From: Phytophthora colocasiae
Lineage: Eukaryota > Oomycota > Peronosporomycetes > Peronosporales > Peronosporaceae
Direction: 5' to 3'
NCBI GenBank assembly: GCA_018806915.1
Contig: JAGKQI010000046.1
Location: forward strand, 1,413,392 to 1,477,391
Length of the DNA: 64,000 nucleotides
Of the stretch, positions 39,001-45,182 are shown piece after piece. The translations under genes and the position numbers were made by a program. Within the stretch, counting starts at the first letter, position 1. Each line of letters begins with the position of its first letter. The notes beneath the pieces are model-generated. The model saw nothing but the letters and a program-made list of their open reading frames with translations, was not told the DNA's origin and ran no database searches.

Positions 39001-40844
39001 AAATCACTATCAAAAATTGGATCGCCATTTCTTGATATGCGCACGCGGAGTGTTTCGGCGGCCGAATTGCGGCAAATTACTCCAGCAACACGAATGATCA
39101 TAGTACTAGACGTAGAGAGATTCACTAGTTTCGAAAACATAGTTGCCGCTAATGAAATTGTGGAGTCAATAAACGTGTCAGTGGTCAGCAAAGCCCCGGG
39201 AACAAATACGGCAGTAGATCTACCACCAATTATTTTTCCTGTTTTAGTTCCTTGGTACTGATAACTTAGAGAAATATTTGCTGCACTTGCAGTTGAAACG
39301 CTGACGAAATAGGAAAAATCGAGTGGTACCCCAGATGGATCAGCAAACGTATCGTCCAGGCGGAACTGCGATATTGGAGGTACAGAGCTGGTTCCAAATC
39401 CAAGATCTAAACGAAAAGTTTTTACCATGCTTTTCTCCACCATAAATCTTCCCGTAAACGAACAGAGTAAGACCCCGTTCGTCGAATACATAAGCGATAG
39501 CACCAAACCAGGAATTGGTGTCCATTGCGTGGTAACTCCAGTCAAGAAAGCTACTTGAGTTGCTTTGGCATTAGCCCACGATGTGGTAGGTATAAACGAA
39601 AAAGAAACAAGAGATGAAGTGTTAGTTTTGGAACTCTGAGCATCAGTTGTCGATACTGATGCTAGGTGTAGAGCGAATCTCCCATCAAGTGGAATACTCT
39701 GGAACTGTAAGGCCGATACTCCTCTTCCAACACTACTCGCCTTGTTCGCTTGTTCGGTTGTAAGTGTGGCAGAAATCATGGCATCAGGCGCAACGAAGGG
39801 TGACCATTTCGTCAATTCACCAACAATGGCAGGCACCGAGGTGAGTGCAGGTGTTGATCCATCCCGACTGAAGTAAACAGCGGAAGTCTCAAATTTCATC
39901 GAGAGTCCATAAATCTTCAACACATGAAAGCCGGGTGTAATTTTCATGTCCACTTGAGTAGCTTTCGAAAGTACACTTTTCCAGTAGCCCGTTTTCCCCA
40001 TTAAATCTTGCACAATTACTCCATCGAGGACAACCACAGCACCATTACCAAGTCGAAAAGGTAACCCCAGATACCACGACCAGGCTACAGTGACAGCGCT
40101 AGGCTCGACAAACTCCACTTGCAACAAAAATCCTACATTGGTATCAACCTGCTTGAACCTGCCGCAAATATCACTCTGGGTGTTTACTAAAGGTCCGAGA
40201 GCTGACAGTTCCCGTTCACAAAACCCATCACTTTCGATAGGCGCAGCAGCAGCGTCGAAATCCTTTATAAACGTGGACCCCTGTCCAGCTTTATATGCGG
40301 TTGCTGAAATAGACTTTGACGCATACGATATCTTTGCGTAGGGTCCCAGAGAGGCTTAAGTACAAAATGCGTCAGAATTAACTGGGGTACGGCATAACTG
40401 CAGGTGTTGCGTCGACGTACTCAGTGAATTGAGCCTGGATTCTAGTACATTCTCGGTATAGTATCGAGCATCCTGCCATTTCGTAGGAAAACAAGTGTAT
40501 AAGTCAGTCCATGTATGGTACGAGAGAGGATAAATGACTACCGTCCGATAATTCACGTGCGCCACGAGGACACCAGCGCTTGGAGCCACCAGGGTTGCTG
40601 TTCTATCGCCATCAAGATTATCATATACGACCGACGGAAGGACTGCGAGGCAATCAGAACTATGTCAGACGAAACCTTCAGATAAAGTTGTTGGCACACA
40701 ACACTAACATGAGAGGAGCTCCACGTTCACTTCAATTGGTCGAGAGGTGCTGAAGTTGGTAAAGTTGGCTAGTGCGTCTGCACCAGCTGGGAAAAGTAAA
40801 CTCCAGCTGACAAATGCCCACGTGGCGGAGAGGTGAAGAAACAT
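1..40844 (-). CDS. Giant cadherin / IPT / polytopic membrane surface protein (9 exons, 3' end outside the window)
   Basis: One minus-strand gene of at least 13,400 codons. The exons I infer are 40844-40709, 40642-40364, 40303-31008, 30939-30842, 30772-30261, 30202-22154, 22090-21602, 21531-18145 and 18068-1. The start is ATG at 40844 in a GCCGCCATG context and opens a clear signal peptide. Domains run: signal peptide, lectin/PAN-like, fibrinogen-like, GCC cysteine-rich repeats, roughly 75-80 cadherin repeats (recurrent LDYE and DxNExPP motifs), embedded LamG-like, F5/8C, WSC and DNRLRE-like modules, about 15 IPT/TIG repeats, a cysteine-rich hinge and several membrane segments. The ectodomain should be extracellular and calcium-binding; an adhesive or sensory role is inference. 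Eight frameshifts occur near 32446, 31685, 31142, 17450, 15626, 14284, 11487 and 3000. I found no nonsense codon outside introns or the out-of-frame tails, which favours indel error over long decay. No known ligand or symbol is assigned. Confidence 0.85.
1100..5850 (-). other. About fifteen IPT/TIG repeats
   Basis: Repeats show the pattern P-x-I-x-x-V, then GG-x-x-I-x-I-x-G-x-N-F-G: for example GGDTIIVKGTGFG, GGTVFQLRGQNFG, GGQSVTILGGNFG, GGALMTIRGENFG and GGYTITLYGKNFG. This is the IPT/TIG immunoglobulin-like fold found in plexins and in the fibrocystin ectodomain. A frame change near 3000 falls in the tenth repeat. Confidence 0.8.
5870..17445 (-). other. Cadherin block 4 (about 35 repeats)
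   Basis: Motifs along the block include DVNEPPI, DANDGPT, DINENPQ, DINEAPT, DVNESPQ, DVNEPPS, DINDPPI, DINEAPS, DRNDAPI, DANEPPV, DINEPPT, NDNEAPT, NVNDPPV, DVNEAPV, DINEPPV and NVNEAPK. A non-cadherin insert lies near 9640-9300. Four of the gene's frame changes fall at or within the block. Confidence 0.8.
17455..18068 (-). other. DNRLRE-like beta module
   Basis: The segment begins INSSSFTVRPTEEYAFTV and continues ARLQFAVPTAKIGPFSLQIR, WNSNEPLESF, then IIWPVMVDILKTNTVTLLIH and TAAVLQLAI. Strand order and the F-x-L-x-I-x-V step resemble DNRLRE and related jelly-roll modules. The family call is tentative. Confidence 0.4.
18069..18144 (-). other. Intron 8 (76 nt, phase 1)
   Basis: The donor is GTACGC and the acceptor TGTTGTTTTAG, with a run of A then pyrimidines before it. 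It joins SIHEG to INSSSFTVRPTEE. Confidence 0.75.
18145..21531 (-). CDS. Exon 8 of the giant gene: about eleven cadherin repeats
   Basis: A 3,387-nt exon (1,129 codons), phase 1 at both ends, with an unbroken frame. Cadherin repeats end in DANDAPS, DVNEVPI, NVEEAPV, DINESPE, DVNEQPV, DVNEPPV (twice), DVNESPT, DRNEPPS, DENNAQP and DVNENPA. Repeats are about 105 residues long, with LDYE/LDFE in the middle. No other module is embedded. Confidence 0.85.
21532..21601 (-). other. Intron 7 (70 nt, phase 1)
   Basis: The donor is GTACGC and the acceptor TTCGAGCAG. It joins LYGPDS to DYKIPWPLLAVDGDTND, returning to a cadherin repeat. Confidence 0.65.
21602..22090 (-). CDS. Exon 7 of the giant gene: F5/8 type C (discoidin) domain on its own exon
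   Basis: A 489-nt exon (163 codons) bounded on both sides by phase-1 introns. It encodes essentially one discoidin domain: SSHPILLSTALSASSYLNN, GGSWCPATDSSSEWVQIRF, TVISRIKFFSGF and CLRLELYG. Such domains bind phospholipid or glycan ligands on extracellular surfaces. A single module on a 1-1 symmetric exon is the arrangement expected of a shuffled exon. Confidence 0.8.
22091..22153 (-). other. Intron 6 (63 nt, phase 1)
   Basis: The donor is GTACGT and the acceptor CGAAACAG. It joins the cysteine-rich tail of exon 6 (ACCSA) to the discoidin exon (FMDTKLIG). Confidence 0.7.
22154..30202 (-). CDS. Exon 6 of the giant gene: about 21 cadherin repeats with WSC and LamG inserts
   Basis: An 8,049-nt exon (2,683 codons) with no frame break, entered and left in phase 1. 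About 21 cadherin repeats end in motifs such as NLNEPPM, DVNEPPT, DINEPPY, DTNDCPK, NVNEPPL, DINESPV and DVNEPPK. A WSC domain sits inside one repeat (29465-29195). Two non-cadherin inserts occur near 28560-28200 and 25360-24900. After the last cadherin repeat come a LamG-like domain (about 22970-22470), a hydrophobic stretch IMYAKTISNVILVTFVVPSF and a cysteine-rich tail that includes CQNLGLRLC. The hydrophobic stretch could be a membrane segment, but the ectodomain continues afterwards. Confidence 0.8.
22470..22970 (-). other. Laminin-G-like domain 2
   Basis: The segment FDFVFGNVDFSTAMIVRTN, then DGLWHYLAVIY, LRLYVDGILE and GWISRFHYFAGAIS has the strand order of a LamG/pentraxin-like domain, including the W-H-Y-L-A-V and YVDG steps. 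It follows the last cadherin repeat of exon 6 and precedes the discoidin exon. Confidence 0.7.
29195..29465 (-). other. WSC domain inside a cadherin repeat
   Basis: The order GCF, SCYSKC, FGSTCWC, CDTVCND, NCGG and YAVYELG is the eight-cysteine WSC carbohydrate-binding pattern. It starts right after the cadherin motif VDSVTGQLSIGVG and ends right before ILNYEKMNQY, which is the LDYE step of the same repeat. The cadherin fold is therefore interrupted by a whole WSC module. Confidence 0.8.
30203..30260 (-). other. Intron 5 (58 nt, phase 1)
   Basis: A strong GTAAGT donor and a TTTTGTAG acceptor. It joins SRFSTY to SSAQNIVADDDD, restoring a cadherin repeat. Confidence 0.75.
30261..30772 (-). CDS. 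Exon 5 of the giant gene: discoidin-like (F5/8C-like) module 1
   Basis: A 512-nt exon. The segment WRLVVVSSNG through FDAAIDGDTSTVAYVG, WVEFEFRIPVDARKVVL and AAIQYWDTTSYQWR follows the order of an F5/8 type C domain: a variable strand, a DGDxxT motif, a WVEFEF-type strand and a closing W. The module lies between LamG 1 and the longest cadherin array, the same position relative to a LamG domain as the second discoidin module at 22090-21602. Its exit is phase 1 at a GTAAGT donor. Confidence 0.6.
30773..30841 (-). other. Intron 4 (69 nt, phase 2)
   Basis: The donor is GTATAG and the acceptor TTTTCCACAG, with a GACTAAG branch-like site. It joins LLGFF-R to FNRDLNDTTPNKG. Confidence 0.65.
30842..30939 (-). 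CDS. Exon 4 of the giant gene: end of LamG domain
   Basis: A 98-nt exon encoding LRLWKKANSLECIKSNFARS and a following hydrophilic stretch ending LLGFF. It enters in phase 0 and leaves in phase 2 at AG|GTATAG. It completes LamG domain 1 and links it to the discoidin-like module of exon 5. Confidence 0.6.
30905..31690 (-). other. PAN-like segment plus laminin-G-like domain 1
   Basis: After the frame change near 31685 the sequence reads DIQIPVTWRLFYSI and then a PAN-like cysteine segment (SCLQKCSETDLCKAGFF). A LamG/concanavalin-like domain follows: FTLECWIAV, then GLWYAIAVTF, then a second frame change near 31142, then RLVLQQQFLSLRGMM and SIDE|LRLW. An intron interrupts the last strand. LamG domains bind glycans, often with calcium. 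Confidence 0.6.
30940..31007 (-). other. Intron 3 (68 nt, phase 0)
   Basis: The donor is GTTTGT after GATGAG and the acceptor TTTTTAAAG. Splicing yields FSIDE-LRLWKKA, a typical LamG C-terminal strand. Confidence 0.6.
31008..40303 (-). CDS. Exon 3 of the giant gene: N-terminal module array and first cadherin block
   Basis: A 9.3-kb exon. It begins with about 1,200 residues of beta-rich and cysteine-rich modules, with PAN-like segments near 38800-38450, a GON/fibrinogen-like segment 38400-37830, a fibrinogen C-terminal domain near 37245-36700 and GCC repeats 36600-35880. A second jelly-roll-like stretch lies near 35860-34950. The first cadherin repeats start near 34790, and the exon ends with a PAN-like segment and most of a LamG domain. 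Three frame changes break it: about 32446, 31685 and 31142. At each one the domain continues in the new frame and no intron signals fit, so they are one-base losses or sequence errors. The donor at 31007 is GTTTGT, phase 0. Confidence 0.75.
31720..34800 (-). other. Cadherin block 1 (about ten repeats)
   Basis: Repeats end in motifs such as DVNEAPM, DAPEPPI, DSNDAPV, DVNEAPT, DGPDAPV, NKNHPPV, DQNDLPR and DINEAPY, each preceded by an LDYE/LDFE-type motif about 40 residues earlier. These are the calcium-binding signatures of cadherin repeats. The frame shifts by one near 32446 within the repeat that ends EAPVC. Confidence 0.8.
35880..36600 (-). other. GCC2/GCC3-type cysteine-rich repeats
   Basis: Successive units have the form CPSGTYS..CTACPSGTYG..CLQCPAGFKC and later CPRGYYCRRGKRYKCPP. 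This is the ephrin-receptor-like (GCC2/GCC3) cysteine pattern common in large protist surface proteins. A further unit, CPQGYTCSGG, occurs near 34850 just before the first cadherin repeat. Confidence 0.75.
36700..37245 (-). other. Fibrinogen-related C-terminal domain (FReD)
   Basis: The order CMHLKN, DGQYYIQ, GWIVAQRRINGKTTFNRNW, YRDGFG, FNEWWIGN, then FSTPDQDND, NCA, SGFWYADC is the signature of fibrinogen C-terminal domains, including the calcium-site region DQDND. Such domains bind sugars or proteins outside the cell. Here the module sits directly before cysteine-rich repeats rather than at a C-terminus. Confidence 0.8.
37830..38400 (-). other. GON- or fibrinogen-like module
   Basis: The segment opens CHAIKDDAPNATNGRYAI and continues with YDVFCNM, then CKAMGLQQVVPRS and a tryptophan-rich end. 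The opening resembles the start of fibrinogen-related and GON domains (a Cys, NGxYxI, then a VxCxM motif). It is followed by a tandem, clearer fibrinogen-type domain, so a local duplication is possible. Confidence 0.45.
38440..38830 (-). other. Two PAN/apple-like cysteine-rich segments
   Basis: Segment one has the spacing CQSRCSRHGLCRLGTYN followed by CNLYM. Segment two has CTKAYYKLKDRCRCIC then CVGFM and CYGI. Both fit the loose cysteine pattern of PAN/apple modules, which bind protein or carbohydrate. The family call is by pattern only. Confidence 0.45.
40304..40363 (-). other. Intron 2 (60 nt, phase 1)
   Basis: The donor is GTACTT and the acceptor TCTATTTCAG. The length is a multiple of three and it contains an in-frame TAA, so unspliced reading would look like a nonsense mutation in a continuous frame. 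Splicing joins NSDAF to STAYK. The alternative is a real in-frame stop. Confidence 0.55.
40364..40642 (-). CDS. Exon 2 of the giant gene: N-terminal beta-rich ectodomain
   Basis: A 279-nt exon (93 codons) bounded by two phase-1 introns. It encodes a secreted, hydrophobic/aromatic segment (VVYDNLDGDRTATLVAP, HVNYRTVVIYP) resembling beta-strands of a lectin-like or GLEYA/PA14-like fold, though I cannot name the family. Being 1-1 symmetric it could be inserted or lost without changing the frame. Confidence 0.65.
40643..40708 (-). other. Intron 1 (66 nt, phase 1)
   Basis: The donor is GTTAGT and the acceptor CTCGCAG, with a CTGAC branch-like site 19 nt upstream of the acceptor. Splicing joins ...VELLS to a continuous frame beginning FLPSVVYDN. 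Confidence 0.7.
40709..40844 (-). CDS. Exon 1 of the giant gene: signal peptide
   Basis: The ATG at 40844 is preceded by GCCGCC and opens MFLHLSATWAFVSWSLLFPA, a hydrophobic core with a likely cleavage after GADA. An in-frame GTG lies further upstream at 40898, but the ATG gives the compact signal peptide. The exon is 136 nt and ends in phase 1 at a GTTAGT donor. Read through, the frame stops almost at once with a TAG, which supports the splice. Confidence 0.75.
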
Positions 40845-41465
40845 GGCGGCACCTGAAGACCTGTTCAAGTCTAACGGCGCCCCTTCAAGAAGATCCACGA
40901 AGCCTGTAGTAGTGTGCCTCCATTTATCCTATTATATACTGCATAATTAAATTAGTTAACCCTTCTAACATCGTATGCTGTATTGGACTGGTTAAACCAG
41001 TATATGGTCGTTCACGGTACTACCTAACTCCGCAACTGATAACGTGACAGCTGTTCTTTTAGTGGATATGTGTGTCGTACAGGGAAGGTAGCGCCTTGCC
41101 AATTCATCACAAGCTGTAGCAAATGGTTCTCCATGCTTGTACCAAGTTTCGTATTTATAGTGAAGAGCAACTACAGTATTACCACAACATGAGTTGGCAT
41201 GACTTGTGTACACTATTCGTACTTTTTTGTATTTTAGACGAGGAGGGAGTGATGGCCACTTTGCTAAGCCAGGCGAAACGATGCCAGGGGTTTAAGACTC
41301 GGGTGTGGAGCTCGCCGACTTAAGCCCCTCTACCCAGCATGGTTACCTTTACCGTGACTTAGGATCCTGTCCTCCTTCCATCTTTTTGTTGGTTAGGGTG
41401 GGGCAACAGACATCACTCCGACGACGTGAATTTTAGCATTTAGAAGGTCCATGACATATTGTGTC
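40845..41465. other. Upstream region between the giant gene and element A
   Basis: This interval of about 620 bp holds an AT-rich segment (40920-40960) and a GC-richer stretch at 41240-41345, with no ORF over 75 codons that looks real. It should contain the promoter of the giant gene. I recognise no repeat family in it. Confidence 0.5.
40931..40938 (-). promoter_or_regulatory. TATA-like element upstream of the giant gene
   Basis: On the minus strand the bases read TATATAAT about 90 nt upstream of the ATG at 40844, inside an AT-rich stretch. It is the only core-promoter-like signal I see before the neighbouring LTR. Many oomycete promoters lack a TATA box, so this is weak. Confidence 0.25.
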
Positions 41466-41914
41466 TGTAATGGGTCTACTTAGACCTATTAGGTGGCGTA
41501 CACGTGCGCTTACGTGTATGAGGAAGCGTGCAATTAGAATAGACTTAATTTAAGTATACTTATTTAAATAAGTATAATTAAATCAAATATAAATAAATTA
41601 ATACTGCAATTACCGTAAAATGAGATTGAATTTGGCATAAGCCAATGATGGACCTCCTAAAACTGTTTGTTATCTATTTCTAAAGGGTCTGCCAATGTGT
41701 GGTTGGCAGAAACTCTGCTCAGTGATTGGTAGAAACCCGTTACTTTCCACCAATAATATGCACAAATGCACACGAACCACCCAATAATGTGGTTCGCCCA
41801 TGTAGCCATTGGTGTGTACAGCACCAAGGTCTGAGGCCCGTTTCCAATCTAACAGTTATCCTAACTGTTAGAGTTACAAGTGGTACAACTACTTGTACGT
41901 GTAACCCCGTTACA
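41466..41914 (-). repeat. 3' LTR of element A
   Basis: A 449-bp repeat that on the minus strand starts TGTAACGGGGTTACACG and ends ACCCATTACA. A plus-strand copy of it lies at 61637-62096 with small indels. The TG...CA ends and the adjacent polypurine tract fix the boundaries. Confidence 0.85.
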
Positions 41915-41927
41915 CCATCCCCCCGTT
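41915..41927 (-). promoter_or_regulatory. Polypurine tract of element A
   Basis: On the minus strand the bases CGGGGGGATGG abut the LTR start. This is the usual plus-strand DNA primer site of LTR elements. Confidence 0.7.
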
Positions 41928-42015
41928 AAGATTTGACGTATCGATCTCGACACGTCAATCAACAGAACTTGACAAGACCGCGAAGTTCCCGAGAGAAATC
42001 CGAGTTCATTTCGCA

Positions 42016-43554
42016 ATGGACTCAACGTCTCCGTCCGCTTCTGCGGACGCGCAAGCCTCTCCTGCTGCAGAAGCAGCAGGAACAACAACCTCAGCAGTGC
42101 CCACTAGCACTGCTGCTTCCAGCGGTCCGACAGAGAAGCTCTCTGTCACCGACTACCATGCTCTCCACAAGGAGAAGCAAGCGAAGAAGACTTCTTCTTC
42201 GCTAGCAGGGATCAAACACCCTGCTGTTTCTCTCAAAGAACTCTTTGGAGAGGATTACGAAGACATCGTCGACTACGACGACGACGATGTCGAGGAGGGA
42301 GAGCTTGATGACAAGTCTCCCGATTCCGTGTCTTCATCTAAAGACACGCCTGACCCATCCGTGGGGTCCCGACGACCTCGTGTTGAGACCTCGGACGCTT
42401 CGAGCTTGAAGCGTCCGCGCAGTGATGACGAAGCGTCCCCCATGTTGAGGGCGCTCACTGCTCCACGCACTGATCCTCCAGTGCGTGCACAATGGATGCC
42501 TACTGAGGCACAGATCCATGAGTGGTCCGGTGCTAGCTCACCACCGAACCCGATACTGTTGTACGCATGCAACAGTATCAACGACGACGACGTCGCCGCT
42601 AAGGTTGTCGTTGAGTCTGAGACTCAAAGACGCGACTACTATATCGGGCTCTTCCATGAGCTCCGATACTATGCAGCGAAGAAGACTTCGCGCAAGAGCA
42701 AAGTGCCAGAGTGGCAGGCACTTTGTCAGTCGTGGAATGCCTTTGTTGATAACTTCAACAAAGACCCGAAGGCGTATCGCGAGCGCGTTGCTGCGGCTCG
42801 CGATCGCTACTACACTTACACTACACGTGGTAAGTGTGAACGCCTCCATGATCAGTCCATGGAAGCGGGGATCCCATGTGCCGTACCCTTCGGCACACCC
42901 TGCCCGTGTTGCCAACCCTTGGCAACACGTCTCTCAGAAAGTGATCTTCTGGGGTACACGCTTGTCCGTGTACCCGATCACATCAAGGAGCTTCGTGGTC
43001 GTCTCGAGCCACGCGGAGCTCCGAGTGCTGTGGCTGACCGCAGCACTCCTCGTGCAGGGTTTACCCCGGAAAGTTATGGTGGGCTTCGTACGCCCTCACC
43101 ATTTCCGGAACGTCCTTCATCAGGACGCTCCGCGGCTCCCACGTATTTCGATGGGGAGGAAATCCTTTCCAACGAATACGAAAACGAACCCCTTGAGAGT
43201 TCGTTCTCGTATGAGCCACGATCCTCTCCACAATCCAGCGGATCGCTCCACGCGCGTCGCGCAACGGCGGCGGAGGGGGTGGGAACACTCCCTCCGCATG
43301 GTCAACGCTATGACCATGACGATCGTGCCCTGCACGATCGAGTCGCTGCGCTGGAGCATACACAGAGCGCTGAGATAGCGGCTCTGAAGCAGGAGGTTCG
43401 TGTCCGCAGTGCTAAGGTCTGCGAGGCAGCTCAGACTGCCTCGAACCTCTCGTCCGGTCTTGGGACGAGAGTGAACCGGTTGATCGACCGTGTCGACGGT
43501 CTCGAGAAGGCCTTCCAGGCCTCTCGCACTCATCAGTCGGACTACCAACCCTAG
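42016..43554 (+). CDS. 512-codon antisense ORF inside element A
   Basis: Runs opposite to gag-pol, from about 100 bp inside the 3' LTR into the chromodomain and integrase tail. The product has an Ser/Ala-rich N-terminus, an acidic tract (DYDDDDVEEGELDD, about residues 87-100), basic nuclear-signal-like pairs (RRPRVE, KRPRSDDE), a central globular part (EWQALCQSWNAFVDNFNKDPKAYRER) with a CPCC motif, and a C-terminal predicted coiled coil (DRVAALEHTQSAEIAALKQE). It starts at ATG 42016. Between 42016 and 43060 no sense coding competes with it, and it overlaps pol only at its 3' third. I do not recognise the family. An accessory or regulatory role is inference. Confidence 0.65.
   Translation: MDSTSPSASADAQASPAAEAAGTTTSAVPTSTAASSGPTEKLSVTDYHALHKEKQAKKTSSSLAGIKHPAVSLKELFGEDYEDIVDYDDDDVEEGELDDKSPDSVSSSKDTPDPSVGSRRPRVETSDASSLKRPRSDDEASPMLRALTAPRTDPPVRAQWMPTEAQIHEWSGASSPPNPILLYACNSINDDDVAAKVVVESETQRRDYYIGLFHELRYYAAKKTSRKSKVPEWQALCQSWNAFVDNFNKDPKAYRERVAAARDRYYTYTTRGKCERLHDQSMEAGIPCAVPFGTPCPCCQPLATRLSESDLLGYTLVRVPDHIKELRGRLEPRGAPSAVADRSTPRAGFTPESYGGLRTPSPFPERPSSGRSAAPTYFDGEEILSNEYENEPLESSFSYEPRSSPQSSGSLHARRATAAEGVGTLPPHGQRYDHDDRALHDRVAALEHTQSAEIAALKQEVRVRSAKVCEAAQTASNLSSGLGTRVNRLIDRVDGLEKAFQASRTHQSDYQP
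43061..43411 (-). CDS. pol: Element A pol C-terminus: chromodomain
   Basis: The minus frame ending at 43061 contains WIVERIVAHTRTNSQGVRFRIRWKGF, then NTWEPRSVL and a terminal helix VPEMVRAYEAHH. This is a chromodomain with the conserved W-K-G and W-E-P steps. Chromodomains on integrase tails direct insertion to marked chromatin in chromoviruses. A proline run precedes it. The frame differs from the integrase C-terminal segment upstream. Confidence 0.75.
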   Translation of the reverse strand, partial: HCGHEPPASEPLSQRSVYAPAQRLDRAGHDRHGHSVDHAEGVFPPPPPPLRDARGAIRWIVERIVAHTRTNSQGVRFRIRWKGFPPHRNTWEPRSVLMKDVPEMVRAYEAHHNFPG

Positions 43555-44261
43555 GTAGTCCGTGCTGCACGTACGGCTTCAACCGCCCGACGTAGAAGGT
43601 CGGGTGGAGCCTCATGCTGGACGGTATGTCCAGCCGGTACGCGTTGCCGTGCCGTTCAAGTACTTTGAACGGCCCAATGAATCTTGGAGCAAGCTTGCTT
43701 GCTCCAAAATCAGACACTGCATGTTTAGGTAGGTTTTGAGTAGCTAACAAAACCAATGAACCCGTTTCGAATTCATTTATGTTGCCCCTACCAACATTAT
43801 CAGCGTTCAGCTTCTGTCGATCGACAGAAGCTGCGATAGCATCCTGGACAAACCGTATGACGGCTTGTCTTCGCTGGACAAAGTCTAGCGCTCCCGAGCT
43901 GAATCCTTTCAGCTTGTCGCCCTTGTCAGCAGCAGGCCCTGCCTGCTCGCTATCTTCTCTTATGTCTGTGCCCGGCACAGACATCGCGCGCTCGTTCCTG
44001 CTCGAACGAGACGTCGCACGCGTCACCGCAGCTGATAGTGTGCTGCTATCAGATGCATTCTGCGGTTGTTCGGACGCAACCGTAGATCCTCCCCCACTTA
44101 AGGAGGAAGCTACCCCACCGAGCATGCTCGGCAATCGCGGATGCCTCATGGCGTCACGTAGAACGGTGTATGCCCTGTCGAGGCATGCACCGAGTTGTTG
44201 ATGGCAAACTCTGCCATCGGCAAGCACTCGCTCCAGTGCGGGAACGAGTGAGCGTAGCTCT
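43412..44261 (-). CDS. pol: Element A integrase C-terminal region
   Basis: Contains the tail of the integrase core followed by a Ser/Thr-rich linker and the conserved capsule [46 protein letters not shown]. That order (GxxV, LAPRFxGPF, YxLxLP, HPxFHVxxL) is the Ty3/gypsy integrase C-terminal GPF/GPY motif. A frame change separates it from the catalytic core at about 44250. Confidence 0.75.
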
Positions 44262-45182
44262 TCAACGTGTCACCAGAACACGGTTGCCACGTTCGGTCTG
44301 GTCCGTCCGTCTGCGGATGATCCGCAGTCGACTTTGATATCGTGAACCAAGAAGTGTAAACACTTCTTGCCAGAACCGCGCTGTGAAGCGCGGATCTCGG
44401 TCCGACACAATGTCGAGCGGCATGCCATGGTGTTTGAACACCATGTCAACAAACAATCGCGCAGTCTGCGCGGCTGTAACAGAAGCCGGGACGGCAGCAA
44501 GATGAACCATCTTGTTGAATCTGTCCACAAAGACAACGATGCCCGTCCTCCGCTTGCTGTCGGGAGGAAGACCGAAGACAAAGTCCATGGACATGGACTG
44601 CCAACACTCTGACGGAGTCGGAAGTGACTGAAGAGGAGCCTGCGAGAACTGCGCAGGCTTCACGCGTTGACAAACCTCGCAAGCACGTACGTACTTGCGC
44701 ACCCACTTGTACTGGTGGTGCCAGTAGAAGTCACGCGTGAGAAGAGTGTATGTCTTCTCACGACCCGGATGCCCTGCCGTGGGGGCATCGTGATACTCGA
44801 ACATGATCCTCAACCGGAGGTCATGATCATTCGGAACGACAATGCGATCCGCATTGTCGTCTACTGCACTGTACAACAGTAGGCCTTCGTGTACACGATA
44901 GCGGTGTACACGAGCTCGAAGATGAGGGGTTAGCTTCCGACGTGCCACGTCGGAAGGTGCTGTGAGGAGCTCTAGCAGCCCCTTCGCGTCTGCATCCCTT
45001 GCATACGCGTTCTTCACGTCGTCAATCAACGTTGACGACGGCACACTTGTCCTCACGACGCCAACGCTGTTGGCGTCGACCGTCTCCGCGTAGTCAGGTC
45101 GACGCGATAACGCGTCGGCCACTACATTGAGTCTTCCGGGTTTGTACTCTACCCGGAAGTTGTACTCCGCGAAGGAGGACAA
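44262..45182 (-). CDS. pol: Element A RNase H end and integrase core
   Basis: Opens at the RNase H/linker junction ([23 protein letters not shown]), then the integrase zinc finger (H-x-H in [10 protein letters not shown] and C-x-x-C in RACEVC), then the catalytic core with the first aspartate in SMDFVFGLP and the second in [10 protein letters not shown]. The glutamate region is disrupted: the copy in element C keeps DHPQTDGQTERVNR, while here the frame is broken at the same place. The core is therefore probably inactive in this copy. Confidence 0.8.
   Translation of the reverse strand: MSSFAEYNFRVEYKPGRLNVVADALSRRPDYAETVDANSVGVVRTSVPSSTLIDDVKNAYARDADAKGLLELLTAPSDVARRKLTPHLRARVHRYRVHEGLLLYSAVDDNADRIVVPNDHDLRLRIMFEYHDAPTAGHPGREKTYTLLTRDFYWHHQYKWVRKYVRACEVCQRVKPAQFSQAPLQSLPTPSECWQSMSMDFVFGLPPDSKRRTGIVVFVDRFNKMVHLAAVPASVTAAQTARLFVDMVFKHHGMPLDIVSDRDPRFTARFWQEVFTLLGSRYQSRLRIIRRRTDQTERGNRVLVTR

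Noticed and set aside
40354..40358. Premature stop (TAA) truncating the giant protein after about 140 residues
   Set aside because: Good donor and acceptor sites flank it, the 60-nt removal keeps the frame and the length fits other introns here, so an intron is the better reading.
42485..43378. 297-codon plus-strand frame overlapping the 512-codon antisense ORF
   Set aside because: It lies in another frame inside the longer ORF, has no domain or composition of its own and is explained by the strand-symmetric, hairpin-rich DNA.
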